DNA of 64,000 bases. Origin: Musa acuminata AAA Group. Taxonomy: Eukaryota > Streptophyta > Magnoliopsida > Zingiberales > Musaceae. Position 1 is the stretch's first letter. Every line of letters starts with the position of its first letter. Location of the stretch: NCBI RefSeq assembly GCF_036884655.1, contig NC_088345.1:19613001-19677000 (forward strand), read 5' to 3'. The notes beneath the pieces were generated by a model. That model had not been told where the DNA came from. It saw only the letters and a list, made by a program, of their open reading frames with translations, and did not search any database. Below, in pieces: positions 1 to 9,764 of the stretch. Position numbers and translations under genes: made by a program.

Positions 1-179
1 AGGGGGGTATGTGAATTTGGATATCATATGTTTCTAATAAGGTTGTATCGTATTTGTGATTTCACAACTTCCACTTGTTACTTAAGCGTTGCGAGTTCCT
101 TTTTGATTCTTGGTTTATGACCATTGAGAGTCAAGGAGCAGAATATTATTTCTTGCTCCGGCCTAGACTTTTAATGTTT
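1..179. other. Unassigned stretch next to element A gag
   Basis: This follows the gag stop codon on the minus strand. The first 40-50 bases downstream of the stop may be distantly related to the gag-protease spacer of copies G and I, but no DSG protease motif follows. Positions 1-16 loosely resemble the G-rich LTR edge of the Copia family (AGGGGGG then TGAATT), so a rearrangement or second LTR is possible. No coding content recognised. Confidence 0.3.
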
Positions 180-1763
180 TTATAGGAAGGGATGATCTTT
201 AGGAACCCATTTGCTTTTGGGTGCCTCATAAATAGATCTACATTTTCTATCATGTTGCATAGAGTTTATCATGGTTCCTTTAGGAACCCAACTTAATTTG
301 TTTGGACTTATTTTCTTGAAGGGACAACAATGTGTCTTGTGTCCAAACTTGCAACAAAAGTTGCACTTGGTTTGGTGTTGAACATGTAAGATGGAGCCTT
401 TTATGAAGGTAGTTGGATTTTGGTGAGGACTCCTCACAAATCCAATCCCACTTCTTTTGGGAGCATGACCCTTGTTTGTAAGGATCATGTTTAATGACTT
501 GCTACCAACCTCGAATTTCTTCAAGGTGTCCTTAAGTAGCAAGTTTTCTTTTTGTATAGTTTCTAAATCATGACATTTGATACATGAATTTAAACTATCA
601 TGATGTTCGACTTTTAACTTATCAAACTCACAAGTAAGATTATCATGTACCTTTTTTAGCAACTTGTATTTTCTATTTATAACTTTGCATTCATCAAATA
701 AATCATAGAAGGCATTTAATAATTCATCGAAAGATAAATCAGCGTCTAATAAATTCGTTACCTCCTCTTCGATGGCCATAAAGGCGTAATGAGCAACTTG
801 CTCGGTGTTGGACTCTTCTTCTTCAGATGCGCTTGCGTCATCCCATGTTGCTTGAAGAGCCTTCTTCTTTGATGTTCTTCTTTTGACTTGGGGACAATCA
901 TTCTTGTAGTGTCCCGGCTTTTTACATTCGTAGCAGATCACTTGGTCCTTCTTGGGTTCAAGTTTATTTTTCACATCGTTTTTAAACTTGTTTCTTTTGA
1001 AGAATTTCTTAAACTTTCTTGTCAAAAGTGCCAAGTCATCATCACAGTCCTCATCACTTGAGTTTTCTCTCAAGTGGCATTCAGAAGTTTTAAGTGCCAT
1101 ATCCTTCCTGTTCTTTGGAAGGATGTCTTCTTGCTCTTCATGAGCTTTGCAAGTCATTTCGTAGGTCATTAATGACCCGATTAGTTCTTCAAGAGGGAAG
1201 TTGCGCAGATCCTTTGCCTCTTGAATGACAGTGACTTTAGGATCCCAACTTTTAGGAAGGGATCTTAGTATTTTATTTACGAGTTCAAAATCCGAAAAAC
1301 TTTTTCCGAGTCCTTTTAGACCGTTGACGACATCCGTGAAACGGGTAAACATGTCGCCAATGGTTTCACTCGGTTTCATTCGGAAAAGTTCAAAAGAATG
1401 CAGCAATAGATTGATTTTTGACTCTTTCACTCTACTTGTGCCCTCGTGGGTCACTTCAAGTGTGTGCCAAATATCAAAAGCAGTTTCGCAAGTTGAAACA
1501 CAATTAAACTCGTTTTTATCAAGTGCGCAAAATAAGGCATTCATAGCCTTTGCATTAAGAGCGAAAGCCTTCTTTTCCAACTCATTCCAATCGATCATTG
1601 GAAGAGAAGACTTTGAAAATCCGTTTTCAACAAGGTTCCACAGTTCAAAATCCATAGAAATAAGAAAGATCCTCATTCGGGTCTTCCAGTAAGTGTAGTC
1701 CGTTCCACTGAACATGGGTGGACGTGTAATCGAATGCCCCTCTTGGTTTCCGGCGTATGCCAT
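180..1763 (-). CDS. gag: Copia gag polyprotein, intact ORF, 527 aa
   Basis: This is the structural capsid/nucleocapsid protein of element A, expected to form cytoplasmic virus-like particles that package the element RNA. The start at 1763 follows the primer site by about 36 bases and matches the start used by copies G, I, C and K. The N-terminal part carries the plant Copia capsid fold (YWKTRMRIFL near residue 25; TRFTDVVNGLKGLGK near 140-155). An acidic/basic linker leads to a CX2CX4HX4C zinc knuckle (CYECKKPGHYKNDC, about residue 275). A second knuckle-like motif (CNFCCKFGHKTHCC) lies near residue 467. The ORF ends at HPFL then TAA, the same boundary where G and I have TAG. It is the only uninterrupted full-length gag in the window, so A may be relatively young or under constraint; expression is not shown. 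Confidence 0.88.
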   Translation of the reverse strand: MAYAGNQEGHSITRPPMFSGTDYTYWKTRMRIFLISMDFELWNLVENGFSKSSLPMIDWNELEKKAFALNAKAMNALFCALDKNEFNCVSTCETAFDIWHTLEVTHEGTSRVKESKINLLLHSFELFRMKPSETIGDMFTRFTDVVNGLKGLGKSFSDFELVNKILRSLPKSWDPKVTVIQEAKDLRNFPLEELIGSLMTYEMTCKAHEEQEDILPKNRKDMALKTSECHLRENSSDEDCDDDLALLTRKFKKFFKRNKFKNDVKNKLEPKKDQVICYECKKPGHYKNDCPQVKRRTSKKKALQATWDDASASEEEESNTEQVAHYAFMAIEEEVTNLLDADLSFDELLNAFYDLFDECKVINRKYKLLKKVHDNLTCEFDKLKVEHHDSLNSCIKCHDLETIQKENLLLKDTLKKFEVGSKSLNMILTNKGHAPKRSGIGFVRSPHQNPTTFIKGSILHVQHQTKCNFCCKFGHKTHCCPFKKISPNKLSWVPKGTMINSMQHDRKCRSIYEAPKSKWVPKDHPFL

Positions 1764-1799
1764 CTCTCTTGGGTTTTAATCCTTTAGAGAGTTAACCTT

Positions 1800-1811
1800 G
1801 CTCTGATACCA
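1800..1811 (-). promoter_or_regulatory. Primer-binding site of element A
   Basis: Read on the minus strand this is TGGTATCAGAGC, complementary to the 3' end of plant initiator methionine tRNA, which primes minus-strand cDNA synthesis. It lies two bases from the LTR edge at 1814 and just before the gag start. Confidence 0.9.
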
Positions 1812-1930
1812 ATTGTTAGGATCGAGAGCACTAAGAGGGGGGGGTGAATTAGTGCAGCGGAAATCTTACAGCGATTAAAAACCAAAAGCTGCGTTCGTTC
1901 AAAAACTATTATGATGCAAAAGCAAATTCT

Positions 1931-2233
1931 CAGTTTGTATCTAAGTGCAGTTTGCGTCTAAGCGCAGATTGCGTCTAAGCGCAGTTTTGCGTCTAAGCGC
2001 AGTTTACGTCTAAACTCAGATTTACGTCTAAATGCAGTTTTACGTCTAAACGCAGATTTACGTCTAAACGCAGATTTACGTCTAAACGCAGATTTACGTC
2101 TAAACGCAGTTTTACGTCTAAATGCAGATTTACGTCTAAACTCAGATTTACGTCTTAAACTCAGATTTACGTCTAAACGCAGATTTACGTCTAAACGCAG
2201 TTTTACGTCTAGACGCAGATTTACGTCTAAACT
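1931..2233. repeat. 17-unit minisatellite, 17-19 bp unit, in LTR of A
   Basis: About seventeen head-to-tail copies of a unit close to CAGATTTACGTCTAAACG. The first four units carry GCGTCTAAGCG, later ones ACGTCTAAACG, ACT or ATG variants. Scattered single units follow near 2325-2355 and 2515-2535. G LTRs hold only isolated units (for example 23409-23422 and 23549-23562), so the array expanded in A or its recent ancestor. It lies downstream of the TATA box and should be transcribed as part of the leader. Confidence 0.93.
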
Positions 2234-2949
2234 TTGAAACTTGTTTGTATACTCGCAGAAGGCAGTATGCAGTTGAAATCAAGACGTAAACGTGAACTGA
2301 GATCTGATGATTGAGCGAGGAAAGTCGATTTACGTCTGAATGCAGTTTTACGTCTAAATGTTGAAAACTCGTTCGTAAAATTGTAGAGGACAGTTTGCAG
2401 TTATCAATAGGATCAAAATGTAAGTGTAAACTGCAAAGAAGCTCGTTCGTAAAAGCACGGAAGACAGTTCTGCAGAATCAAACGTAAACGTAAACTGTAA
2501 TGTATGAAAATACGAATTTACGTCTGAATGCAGATTCGGAAGAACAGCACTTAGAACTTGTTCGTGAAAGCGCAGAGAGCAGTAGTAATGAAGGAGGTTT
2601 GCAGTAATGATAAAGTGCTCGAAAATAAACGTAAACCAGAGATTTAGAGTGGTTCGGTCAGCCTTGACCTACTCCACTTTTGGCTTCCTCCACCGACGAG
2701 GTTGCCGACGTCAACTAGGGGCCTTCCTTCAATAGGCGAAGGCCAAACTGCCCTTTTACAATTTCTCTCCTTTTGACAGGCTCAGGAGACAACCTTTACA
2801 GACCTTTCTCTCCTCACTTTACAACTGAAAACTTGAAGAACAGAAGGAGGAGACTTAAAGGCTTTACAACACTTTTGAGCTCTTAGAATCACAGAAAAGA
2901 TCAAGATTTCGGTGTAGGTCTGTATCTTTTCAGTGCTGAATGGGTGGGG

Positions 2950-2957
2950 TATTTATA
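2950..2957 (-). promoter_or_regulatory. LTR TATA box, element A
   Basis: TATAAATA on the minus strand within GGGGCCTATAAATACCCC, the same context as in the other Copia LTRs here. The U3 palindrome array lies just upstream. Confidence 0.75.
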
Positions 2958-3029
2958 GGCCCCAACCCAATTCAAAATTCGAGCTCAAAACGATCAAATC
3001 GATCAAATCCCAGAATTCTGGGATCAGGC

Positions 3030-3620
3030 GGTTGCACCTCTTGACTGGAGAGGTGGCACCGCTTGGCAGAGCTCGAAGACTGAGCTCAGGCGATTGCTCC
3101 TCTCTGCCAGAGCTCGAAGACTGAGCTCGATGGTTGCATCACCTGGCAGAGCTCGAAGACTGAGCTCGGTGGTTGCACCGCCTGGCAGAGCTCGAAGTCT
3201 GAGCTCGGTGGTTGCATCACCTGGCAGAGCTCGAAACTGAGCTCAGGCTGATGCACCTCTCTGCCAGAGCTCGAAGACTGAGCTCGGTGATTGCATCACC
3301 TGGCAGAGCTCGAGACTGAGCTCAGGCTGATGCACCTCTCTGCCAGAGCTCGAAGACTGAGCTCGGTGGTTGCATCGCCTGGCAGAGCTCGAAACTTGAG
3401 CTCTGGCGGTGCAACCTCTTGACAGAGGAGGTTGCACCGCCCAGTCTAGCTCGAAGACTGAGCTCTGGGCGGTTGCACCTCTTGGCTGGGGCGGTTGCAC
3501 CTCCCAGCCTCGCAGCCCTGGCGGTTGCACCTCCTGGCTGGGGCGGTTGCACCTCCCAACCTCACAGCCCTGGCGGTTGCACCTCCTGGCTGGGGCGGTT
3601 GCACCTCCTGGTGCAATCAG
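3030..3620. repeat. U3 palindrome array of LTR A
   Basis: Alternating short dyads. One type is GAGCTCGAAGACTGAGCTC-like (GAGCTC arms); the other is GGCGGTTGCACC or GAGGTTGCACCGCC-like. In the left half (about 3085-3420) a 40- to 60-bp compound unit repeats; the right half (3460-3610) is GGCGGTTGCACCTCC-rich. Short apparent ORFs here are a by-product of the GC-rich repeats. Confidence 0.85.
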
Positions 3621-4137
3621 GGTCCGAATGGTTCGCTCCATTCGGCCCAATTTGAATCTTTTCAGGGGCCCAATTGCCCCAAGATTAAGCTAATGGGATC
3701 ACCTCCCATTTTCATGCTTAATCATCATGCTAACTACGATTAACTCTAAGACAACTTCTGCAGCTTTGCTCCGATGCGTCAATCGCTTCTTCCGGCGAGT
3801 TTCCAGCCAACTTCCGTCGATCATCCGATAAACCCTCGGTGATCCTTCTGCGGACATCCGGCATACTCCTGGACTTTGCGACGATCCACCTGGCGAGTTC
3901 CGACGAGCTTCGCTTGGCAAGCTTCTGGACTTCTCGGATCTGTTCTCGCTGAACCTCCGACGACCGTCCGAACTTCCGTCGAACTCTCGAACTCTCAACG
4001 TGATCATGATCTTGACTCCGGCGCAACACCTGCTGCTTGTCTTACTCTCATCGTAGTTAATCCTGCACACTTATCTCAACACATAGATTAGATAACAAAT
4101 GACAATTGACTTCATCATCAAAATCCGAGATTCAACA

Positions 4138-5217
4138 CATCCAATAAGACAAGGGCTCCGTCGGATATCTCATATCCGAACCTCTACTCATCGCAAAGCC
4201 TACCATATGTGTGTGACCCTCTAGGCCCAATATCGAGCTGGCCGTGAGTCATACCTGTTAGAACTCCTTCTAAATCAGTGAATTATTATCTTTGTAATAA
4301 TTCACTCGACTCATCGACTACGGACGTACTAGGCCACTACGCCGTAGTCCCTAGACGATACAGGGGAATCCAATCCATTGGACCTGTCTGTCCTCAGTTA
4401 CCATATACCTATAGTCCCTCATCCATCTAATATCCCAGAGACCGTATATCGAGCATGGTGCTGTCAGACCTATACGGTTTCTACTCAAGTCTCGCTCTAA
4501 TCGGATTCTCCCGGAGAACTTTTTCTCTCTCAACCCGAATGACCCTAGCCAGGGATTTGTCTTAGCAAGAACACATGGGATATTCCTCTCATGACGCCGA
4601 GAGTGGATGATCCTCTGTCGACACTCAATAGCCCTCGTAAGGTCGACTACCACTCCCAATGACCAGTTGTACTAGATCTGAGACAGCCAAACCTATAAGT
4701 CTGGTATCAAAGAGTGGAGCACTCATACAGGACATCCTTGGTGTCTCAAGTCTAAGGACCAGATACACCACTAGGACTACGGAATCGCTGTCTGACAATA
4801 AGGCATCATCAACCATCCAGCATTCCGTAAGCGGATCAATCAGTGAACTCATTCTCCAATGAGCACCTGTACTGTATCCCTAGTGTCCCTACACGAGCAG
4901 CTATGAGACCAGCTGCATCCATCATATGGACGGGTATACAGCACACCAGTCTATCCGGTTATCACGATGTCTCTCTCGAGTAACCTATGACCGGGATTAT
5001 TTAGGATATGTGTTTAAAGGTGAATCGATCTCATTATCGTGATCTCATCACGATCCGATTCCCATTGCACAAATCCAAGGACATCACAATATATATATGC
5101 ATTTATGCAATAGTTATAAAGTGATATACGCCAAAATATAATAAGCAAAAAGATTCTGTATCAAGTCACACGTGCCATCACTCATGTGATTGGCTTGCTG
5201 GGCACCTATGACTAGCA
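4138..5217. other. Unclassified non-coding segment between A and Gy1
   Basis: About 1.08 kb with normal base composition and no convincing ORF. It contains a perfect 11-bp inverted repeat (4278-4305) and ends in an AT-rich part (5085-5160). No second copy exists in the window, and no LTR ends or protein motifs are seen. The right junction abuts an internal position of the Gy1 LTR, so this segment either inserted there or was brought in by a deletion. It is probably part of another repeat family; that is inference. Confidence 0.45.
4278..4305. repeat. Perfect inverted repeat, 11-bp arms, 6-bp loop
   Basis: GTGAATTATTA, loop TCTTTG, TAATAATTCAC. The transcript could form a stable hairpin on either strand. 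No T-run typical of a terminator follows; function unknown. Confidence 0.85.
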
Positions 5218-6627
5218 CTTCCGATATGTGTCAATGTTATTGTTCATACTACCCTTTTGTACTCTGGTGTCTTGTGGGAAAATGTGAACCTTTGCTAGAA
5301 ATGGTAAAGGGAGTTATGCTTAGAGCCCGCGATGCTCTAGATTATGTTTGAGTTCCCACTTCACCTTCTATCTATTTGATATGAAATTCAGAGTCGACCT
5401 AGCACTTGGGTAGGGTGAGAGGGCTCATGTAGGAAAGGGCTACCCATGGATGGAGTCGAGAACTCATCACAGCGTGGAGCAACCACTGAGTTAAACCTCA
5501 CATGCACTATGCTAGGGTACGACGTCTGAGCCCCCATTGACTTCACTCAAACGTGGGTGGATGGAGCTCCTAAACGTGGGAGACTTATGCTTGGTGGTCA
5601 TCCAGAAATGGATGAATCACATTATGTTTGTGGTCCCACAGCGCCCTCTATGTTTTCGATATGATATCCAAAGCTTTGCTTATGAGTTTATATTTATGCT
5701 TTGGATAAAAAAATGGAATGCGTGCTACATCAAAATGGACATACAAGCTTGTGTTTATTATTCAGTTCACTTGTTATACTTTGAAGTATTTCGTATTTCA
5801 TTGTTATGCTCCCAAACACTACACCTTCGATATGCCCCTAAATGCTTCATATGCCATTTGATACATGCCGCCTAAATGCTTCTTTTGCCAATGAAATGCT
5901 CCAATTTCCTTTCTCCTATTGTTATGTCTAACGCCTATTTTCGAATGAGGTAACCCTTTGTGATTTTGTTATATCTAATGAGATGATTCCAAATGAACGC
6001 TTATATTTATGCTTTTATTATCTTGATACTAAGCCTGCTTGAACTTCTCCTATCACCATGGATATGTTAGTCGCTTGCTGAGCTCTTTATGCTCACCCCG
6101 TTGCCATATAAATTTTTCAAGGTAGCTTGTCACACAACGAAAAGCTAGAATTGGGTTGAAGCAGTGAAAAGCTAGAAGATTTTTGAGCTAATCTTTGTTG
6201 GATGATAGGTTTTTGTTGTATAATATACTTTACTTCTGATGTAATGTTAAGGATATATTGATACTTATGTGTTGTAAAAGTTTAAAGGACCGCTCATATT
6301 TTTAAAATGATAAGTTTAAGTTATATAAGGATAAGAACTCATGGTAAATAATTATCTTTTTGTGATTGTATATATTTCTATAATTCTGGATTTGTGTTGT
6401 GGTTTATGTTTAGTTGAGTTGCCTTTGAATTTTGTGAATCTCTGAGTGAAGTGGATTATAATTTATGTAATGTACAGGTTTATGAATTGTGAATATTGAT
6501 TTTGAATGATTCTTAGTATCCTCAAATTGTTAGATTAGATCCTAGATTGAATTGATGATGAATTATAATATTATTGATTTTAGACAAGGTCACACCTCCA
6601 GAATGTGATAATTCGGGGGGCGTGACA
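5218..6627 (+). repeat. 5' LTR of Gy1, 5'-truncated (1410 of about 2974 bp)
   Basis: It matches 12756-14165 of the 3' LTR over the same length, ending GGGGGGCGTGACA. The first 1564 bp of the LTR are missing; the sequence begins inside the LTR, abutting the unclassified segment. The missing portion would include U3, so this copy probably lacks its own promoter. Confidence 0.9.
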
Positions 6628-6631
6628 GAGT

Positions 6632-6646
6632 TGGTATTAGAGTGTG
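6632..6646 (+). promoter_or_regulatory. Primer-binding site of Gy1 (degenerate)
   Basis: TGGTATTAGAGTGTG follows the LTR end by four bases. It matches the initiator-Met tRNA pattern TGGTATCAGAGC with C-to-T-type changes. Confidence 0.75.
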
Positions 6647-6761
6647 ATATGAGGATTTCTAAGAATTTTGATATTCTAGATGTGTAATAAATTTTGAGTT
6701 TTAGTGATTTCTATTTAGTGACTGATCAAAAGTTTTCTTTTGCTATTTTTAGGATGGAAGG

Positions 6762-8060
6762 ATGACGAGATCATCTGTTTCTCCTATTGCATCTACTTTT
6801 GATCAATTGAGTGGAATTATGAAAACTCTAAAGGCTATGACATAAGTAATGCAACAATAAGTCTGACAAGGAAGAAATGATGAAACGGGGAATTCAAACT
6901 AAACTGGGTTGGGAATTGAATAGTTTAAGAAGCTTAGTCCTCCCAGTTTTAGTGGTGAGCCTGATCCAATGGTTGCAGAACAATGGATAATGCGGATAGA
7001 GAAAATATTTGATGTTTTAAATTGCCCAGATGATAAAAAGGTTTCTCTTGCTACCTTCATGCTAGAAGGAGAGGCTAAGCATTGGTGGCGAACCATGAAG
7101 AGGATTTATGAAGCTCGACAAGAGCCAATCACTTGGAAGGTATTTATAGAAAAGTTCAATGATAAATATTTTCCAGATTGTATTAGAGAACAGAAAGAAT
7201 TGGAGTTCCTGAATCTCATCTAGAGAAATTTGATAGTAGCCAAATATGAGTCTAAATTCACTGAGCTATCTAGATTTGCCACGCATATGATTGATGATGA
7301 ATATTAGAAAGCAAGAAGATTTGAAAGAGGACTAAGGCCAGCAATAAGAAGCCGGATATCAGCTTTAAAACTCTAGGTATACACTGATATAGTACAAAGA
7401 GCTTTCATACTTGAAAAAGACTTGGAGGAGATCCAAGAAATCAGGGACAAGAATAACAAGGATAAGTTTGTTGGTAAAAGTAAGAGAGAAAATGAAGCAT
7501 AAAGAAGTAACAAGAGGGTAAAGGTACCTAGATTTGAGAAAGGAACTCTATCGCAAGGAACTCTATCATGCACAAAATGTGGACGTAATCATGAAACAAG
7601 TGAATGTTTTCGGGTGACTGGAGCCTGTTTTGCCTGTGGAAAGTTAGATCATAAAGTCAGAGACTGCCCACTAAACAAGAAGAAAGAGCCACTACCCCCT
7701 AAGCCAACAGCCCATGCTAGAGTATATGCTATCACAGAACAAGATTCCAGAGCCTCTAAATCAGTGGTTGAAGGTATTCTATATGTTTCTAATAGAAATG
7801 CAAAAGTTTTGTTTGATCCTGGTTCCAACTTATCTTTTGTTTCACAATATTTTGCTTGTCACTTGGGCATTCAACCTAAACCACTAGATTATTTGCTACA
7901 CGTAACTACTGCTATTGGGGATTCCTTCACTACAAATCTGGTTTATCCATCTTGTTTGATTTCTATCGGAGAACATGAACTCCTTGCCAATTTGATACTC
8001 CTAGAAACCTAAGATTTTGATATTATATTGGGCATGGATTGGTTATCTTATTGATTGTTA
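6762..8060 (+). pseudogene. gag: Gy1 gag-protease, broken
   Basis: A single reading frame from ATG at 6762 can be followed through several stop codons. The capsid core lies at 6969-7223 (EQWIMRIEKIFDVLNCPDD, AKHWWRTM, FNDKYFPD), typical of Ty3/Gypsy retrotrans_gag. Two zinc knuckles follow: CTKCGRNHETSEC near 7570 and CFACGKLDHKVRDC near 7622. The protease region begins near 7790; its active site reads DPGSNLSF where families have D-S/T-G, so the catalytic motif is damaged. DFDIILGMDWLS after a stop at 8010-8012 is the conserved protease end. This would be packaging and processing machinery, now inactive. Confidence 0.85.
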
Positions 8061-8247
8061 TACAAAAATAATTATTTTCTGCATACCAAATAAGCTTATC
8101 TTCTACTTTGAGGGTATTAGGCATGATTTGCCTCTTTGTTTAATATCAACACTTTAAACTCAACGCCTTCTGCAGAAGGGATGTTTTTGTTATGTTATAT
8201 GTGTAAAGGAATATTCAGAACAAGAAACTCACCTAAATGAAATTTTC

Positions 8248-9681
8248 GTGGCTAAAGAGTTCCCTGATGTATTCCCAGAGTATTTACTTGGACTACCTCC
8301 AGATAGGGAAGGTGAGTTTGTTATTGATTTAGTCCCTGGGACAACCCTAATATCTAAGCCTCCCTATATAATGGCATCACTCGAGCTCGAGGAATTAAAG
8401 AAGCAAATACAAGAGTTGTTAGATAAGGGTTTCATTTGACCTAGCGTCTCACCGTGGGGTGCTCCAGTGCTATTAGTTAAGAAGAAGGATAGGACGTTGA
8501 GGCTTTGTATTGATTATAGACAGTTAAATCAGGTGACCATAAAAAATAAGTATCCCCTACCCAGGATTGATGACTTGTTTGATCAATTGCAGGGTGCACA
8601 AGTATTCTCCAAGATTGATCTAAGATCAGGTTACTATCAGTTGAAGGTCAAGAATGAAGATATTCCAAAAATAGCCTTTAGAACTTGATATGGTCACTAC
8701 GAATTTTTAGTAATGCCTTTTGGCTTGACTAATTCTCTTGTAGCTTTTATGGAACTGATGAATAGAATATTTCAGCTACTTTTAGATGATTATGTAATTG
8801 TATTCATTGATGACATATTAGTATATTCAAGGAGTAATCAAGAGCATGATAAACACTTGAGAGATGTATTATCTATACTAAAAGAAAAGAAGTTGTATGC
8901 AAAGTTCAGCAAATGTGAATTTTGGTTGAAAGAAATTGCTTTCTTAGGCCACGTGATTTCAAGAAAGAGTATATCTGTTGATCCAAAGAAAGTGGAAGCA
9001 GTAGTTAATTGGGAAGTGCTAACAAATGTAACAGAAGTTAGAAGTTTCTTAGGCATGGCAGGTTATTATAGGAGATTTATGGAGGGATTTTCTCAAATTG
9101 CTCATCTCCTCACCAAACTGACTCAAAAGAATATGAAGTTTGAATGGAGTGGTGATTATGAGCAAAGTTTCCAAGAATTAAAAAGAAGATTGACTAGTGC
9201 CCCTGTTCTCACTATTCCAAGTGGTAATAAAGGATTTGTAGTTTATACTGATGCTTCAAGAAAGGGCCTTGGATGTGTTTTGATGCAAGAAGGGAAAGTA
9301 ATTGCTTATGCTTCAAGGCAACTAAAGAATTATGATTTGAATTATCCGACTCATGATTTGGAATTGGCAGCAATCATCTTTGCTCTAAAGATATGGAGAC
9401 ATTACTTGTATGGGCGGACATTTGATATTTTTACTGATCACAAGAGTTTAAAGTACATTTTTACATAGGAGTTAAATATGAGGCAGCGAAGATGGATAGA
9501 ACTTCTAAATGATTATGATTATGATTATACCATCCGTTATCACCCAGGTAAAGCAAATGTTGTAATTGATGCACTTAGTAGAAAATCTATAAGTTTTATG
9601 GCAAGTCTTGTTGTGAAACAATGGAAGCTATTAGAAAGAAATTATTATTTGAATGTAATGAGGAAAGGCAAGACTCAATAA
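8248..9681 (+). pseudogene. pol: Gy1 reverse transcriptase-RNase H, broken
   Basis: RT fingers and palm are readable: [33 protein letters not shown], and the catalytic box FIDDILVYS (an F-variant of YxDD) near 8800. The RNase H domain follows with [31 protein letters not shown] and [11 protein letters not shown], keeping the acidic residues. In-frame stops interrupt at about 8437, 8686 and 9466, but the frame is otherwise kept from 8248 to 9681. A frame change separates this from the upstream gag-protease. The order RT, RNase H, integrase defines Gypsy. Confidence 0.88.
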
Positions 9682-9764
9682 TATTGATGGCCTCTATCCA
9701 GGTGCAAACTGATCTCATTCAACAAATTAAAGAAGGACAACTATGAGATCCACATTTAATATAC

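Larger units (their letters stand above)
1..4137 (-). mobile_element. Element A: partial Ty1/Copia retrotransposon, 5' portion
   Basis: The element runs right to left: 5' LTR (1814-4137), primer-binding site (1800-1811), then gag (1763 down to 180). The left part lies outside the window. Positions 1-179 should hold the start of the protease if A were colinear with copies G and I, but after a few possibly related bases the sequence departs from them and no Copia protease motif can be read. A may therefore be rearranged or pol-less. The 5 bp beyond the LTR are CATCC; the matching duplication would be off the left edge. Confidence 0.85.
1814..4137 (-). repeat. 5' LTR of element A (2324 bp)
   Basis: The LTR is bounded by TGTTAGGATC on the plus-strand left and TTCAACA on the right, giving the standard TG...CA ends. 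On the minus strand U3 starts at 4137, a GC-rich palindrome array lies about 3030-3620, a TATA box is at 2950-2957, and R/U5 extends to 1814. It is longer than the related LTRs of G (about 1.75 kb), mainly because of the 17-unit minisatellite in R/U5 and a longer U3 array. The LTR-edge block (ACTAAGAGGGGGGGG on the plus strand) is shared with G and K, placing A in the same LTR subfamily. Confidence 0.9.

Noticed and set aside
1225..1692. 155-codon plus-strand ORF opposite element A gag
   Set aside because: It is a shadow of the real gag on the minus strand; the same shadow occurs opposite the gag of G.
1800..1811. tRNA gene fragment
   Set aside because: The match is only the 12-base complement of the initiator-Met tRNA 3' end, that is, a primer-binding site; no cloverleaf is present.
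1931..2233. CRISPR-like array of short direct repeats
   Set aside because: Units are contiguous with no unique spacers, lie in a plant LTR, and no cas genes exist; it is a minisatellite.
3243..3743. Small ORFs on both strands in the GC-rich LTR array encoding Cys/Arg/Gly-rich peptides
   Set aside because: They arise from palindromic repeats that stay open in several frames on both strands; similar ones appear in every related LTR (for example 24214-24444, 31826-32056, 60537-60767).
4351..4862. ORFs of 67-102 codons in the unclassified segment
   Set aside because: They overlap on opposite strands, start and stop arbitrarily, and have no recognisable domain.
5537..5875. 112-codon ORF inside the Gy1 5' LTR
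   Set aside because: The LTR is non-coding; the second LTR copy does not preserve the frame cleanly and no family motif is seen.
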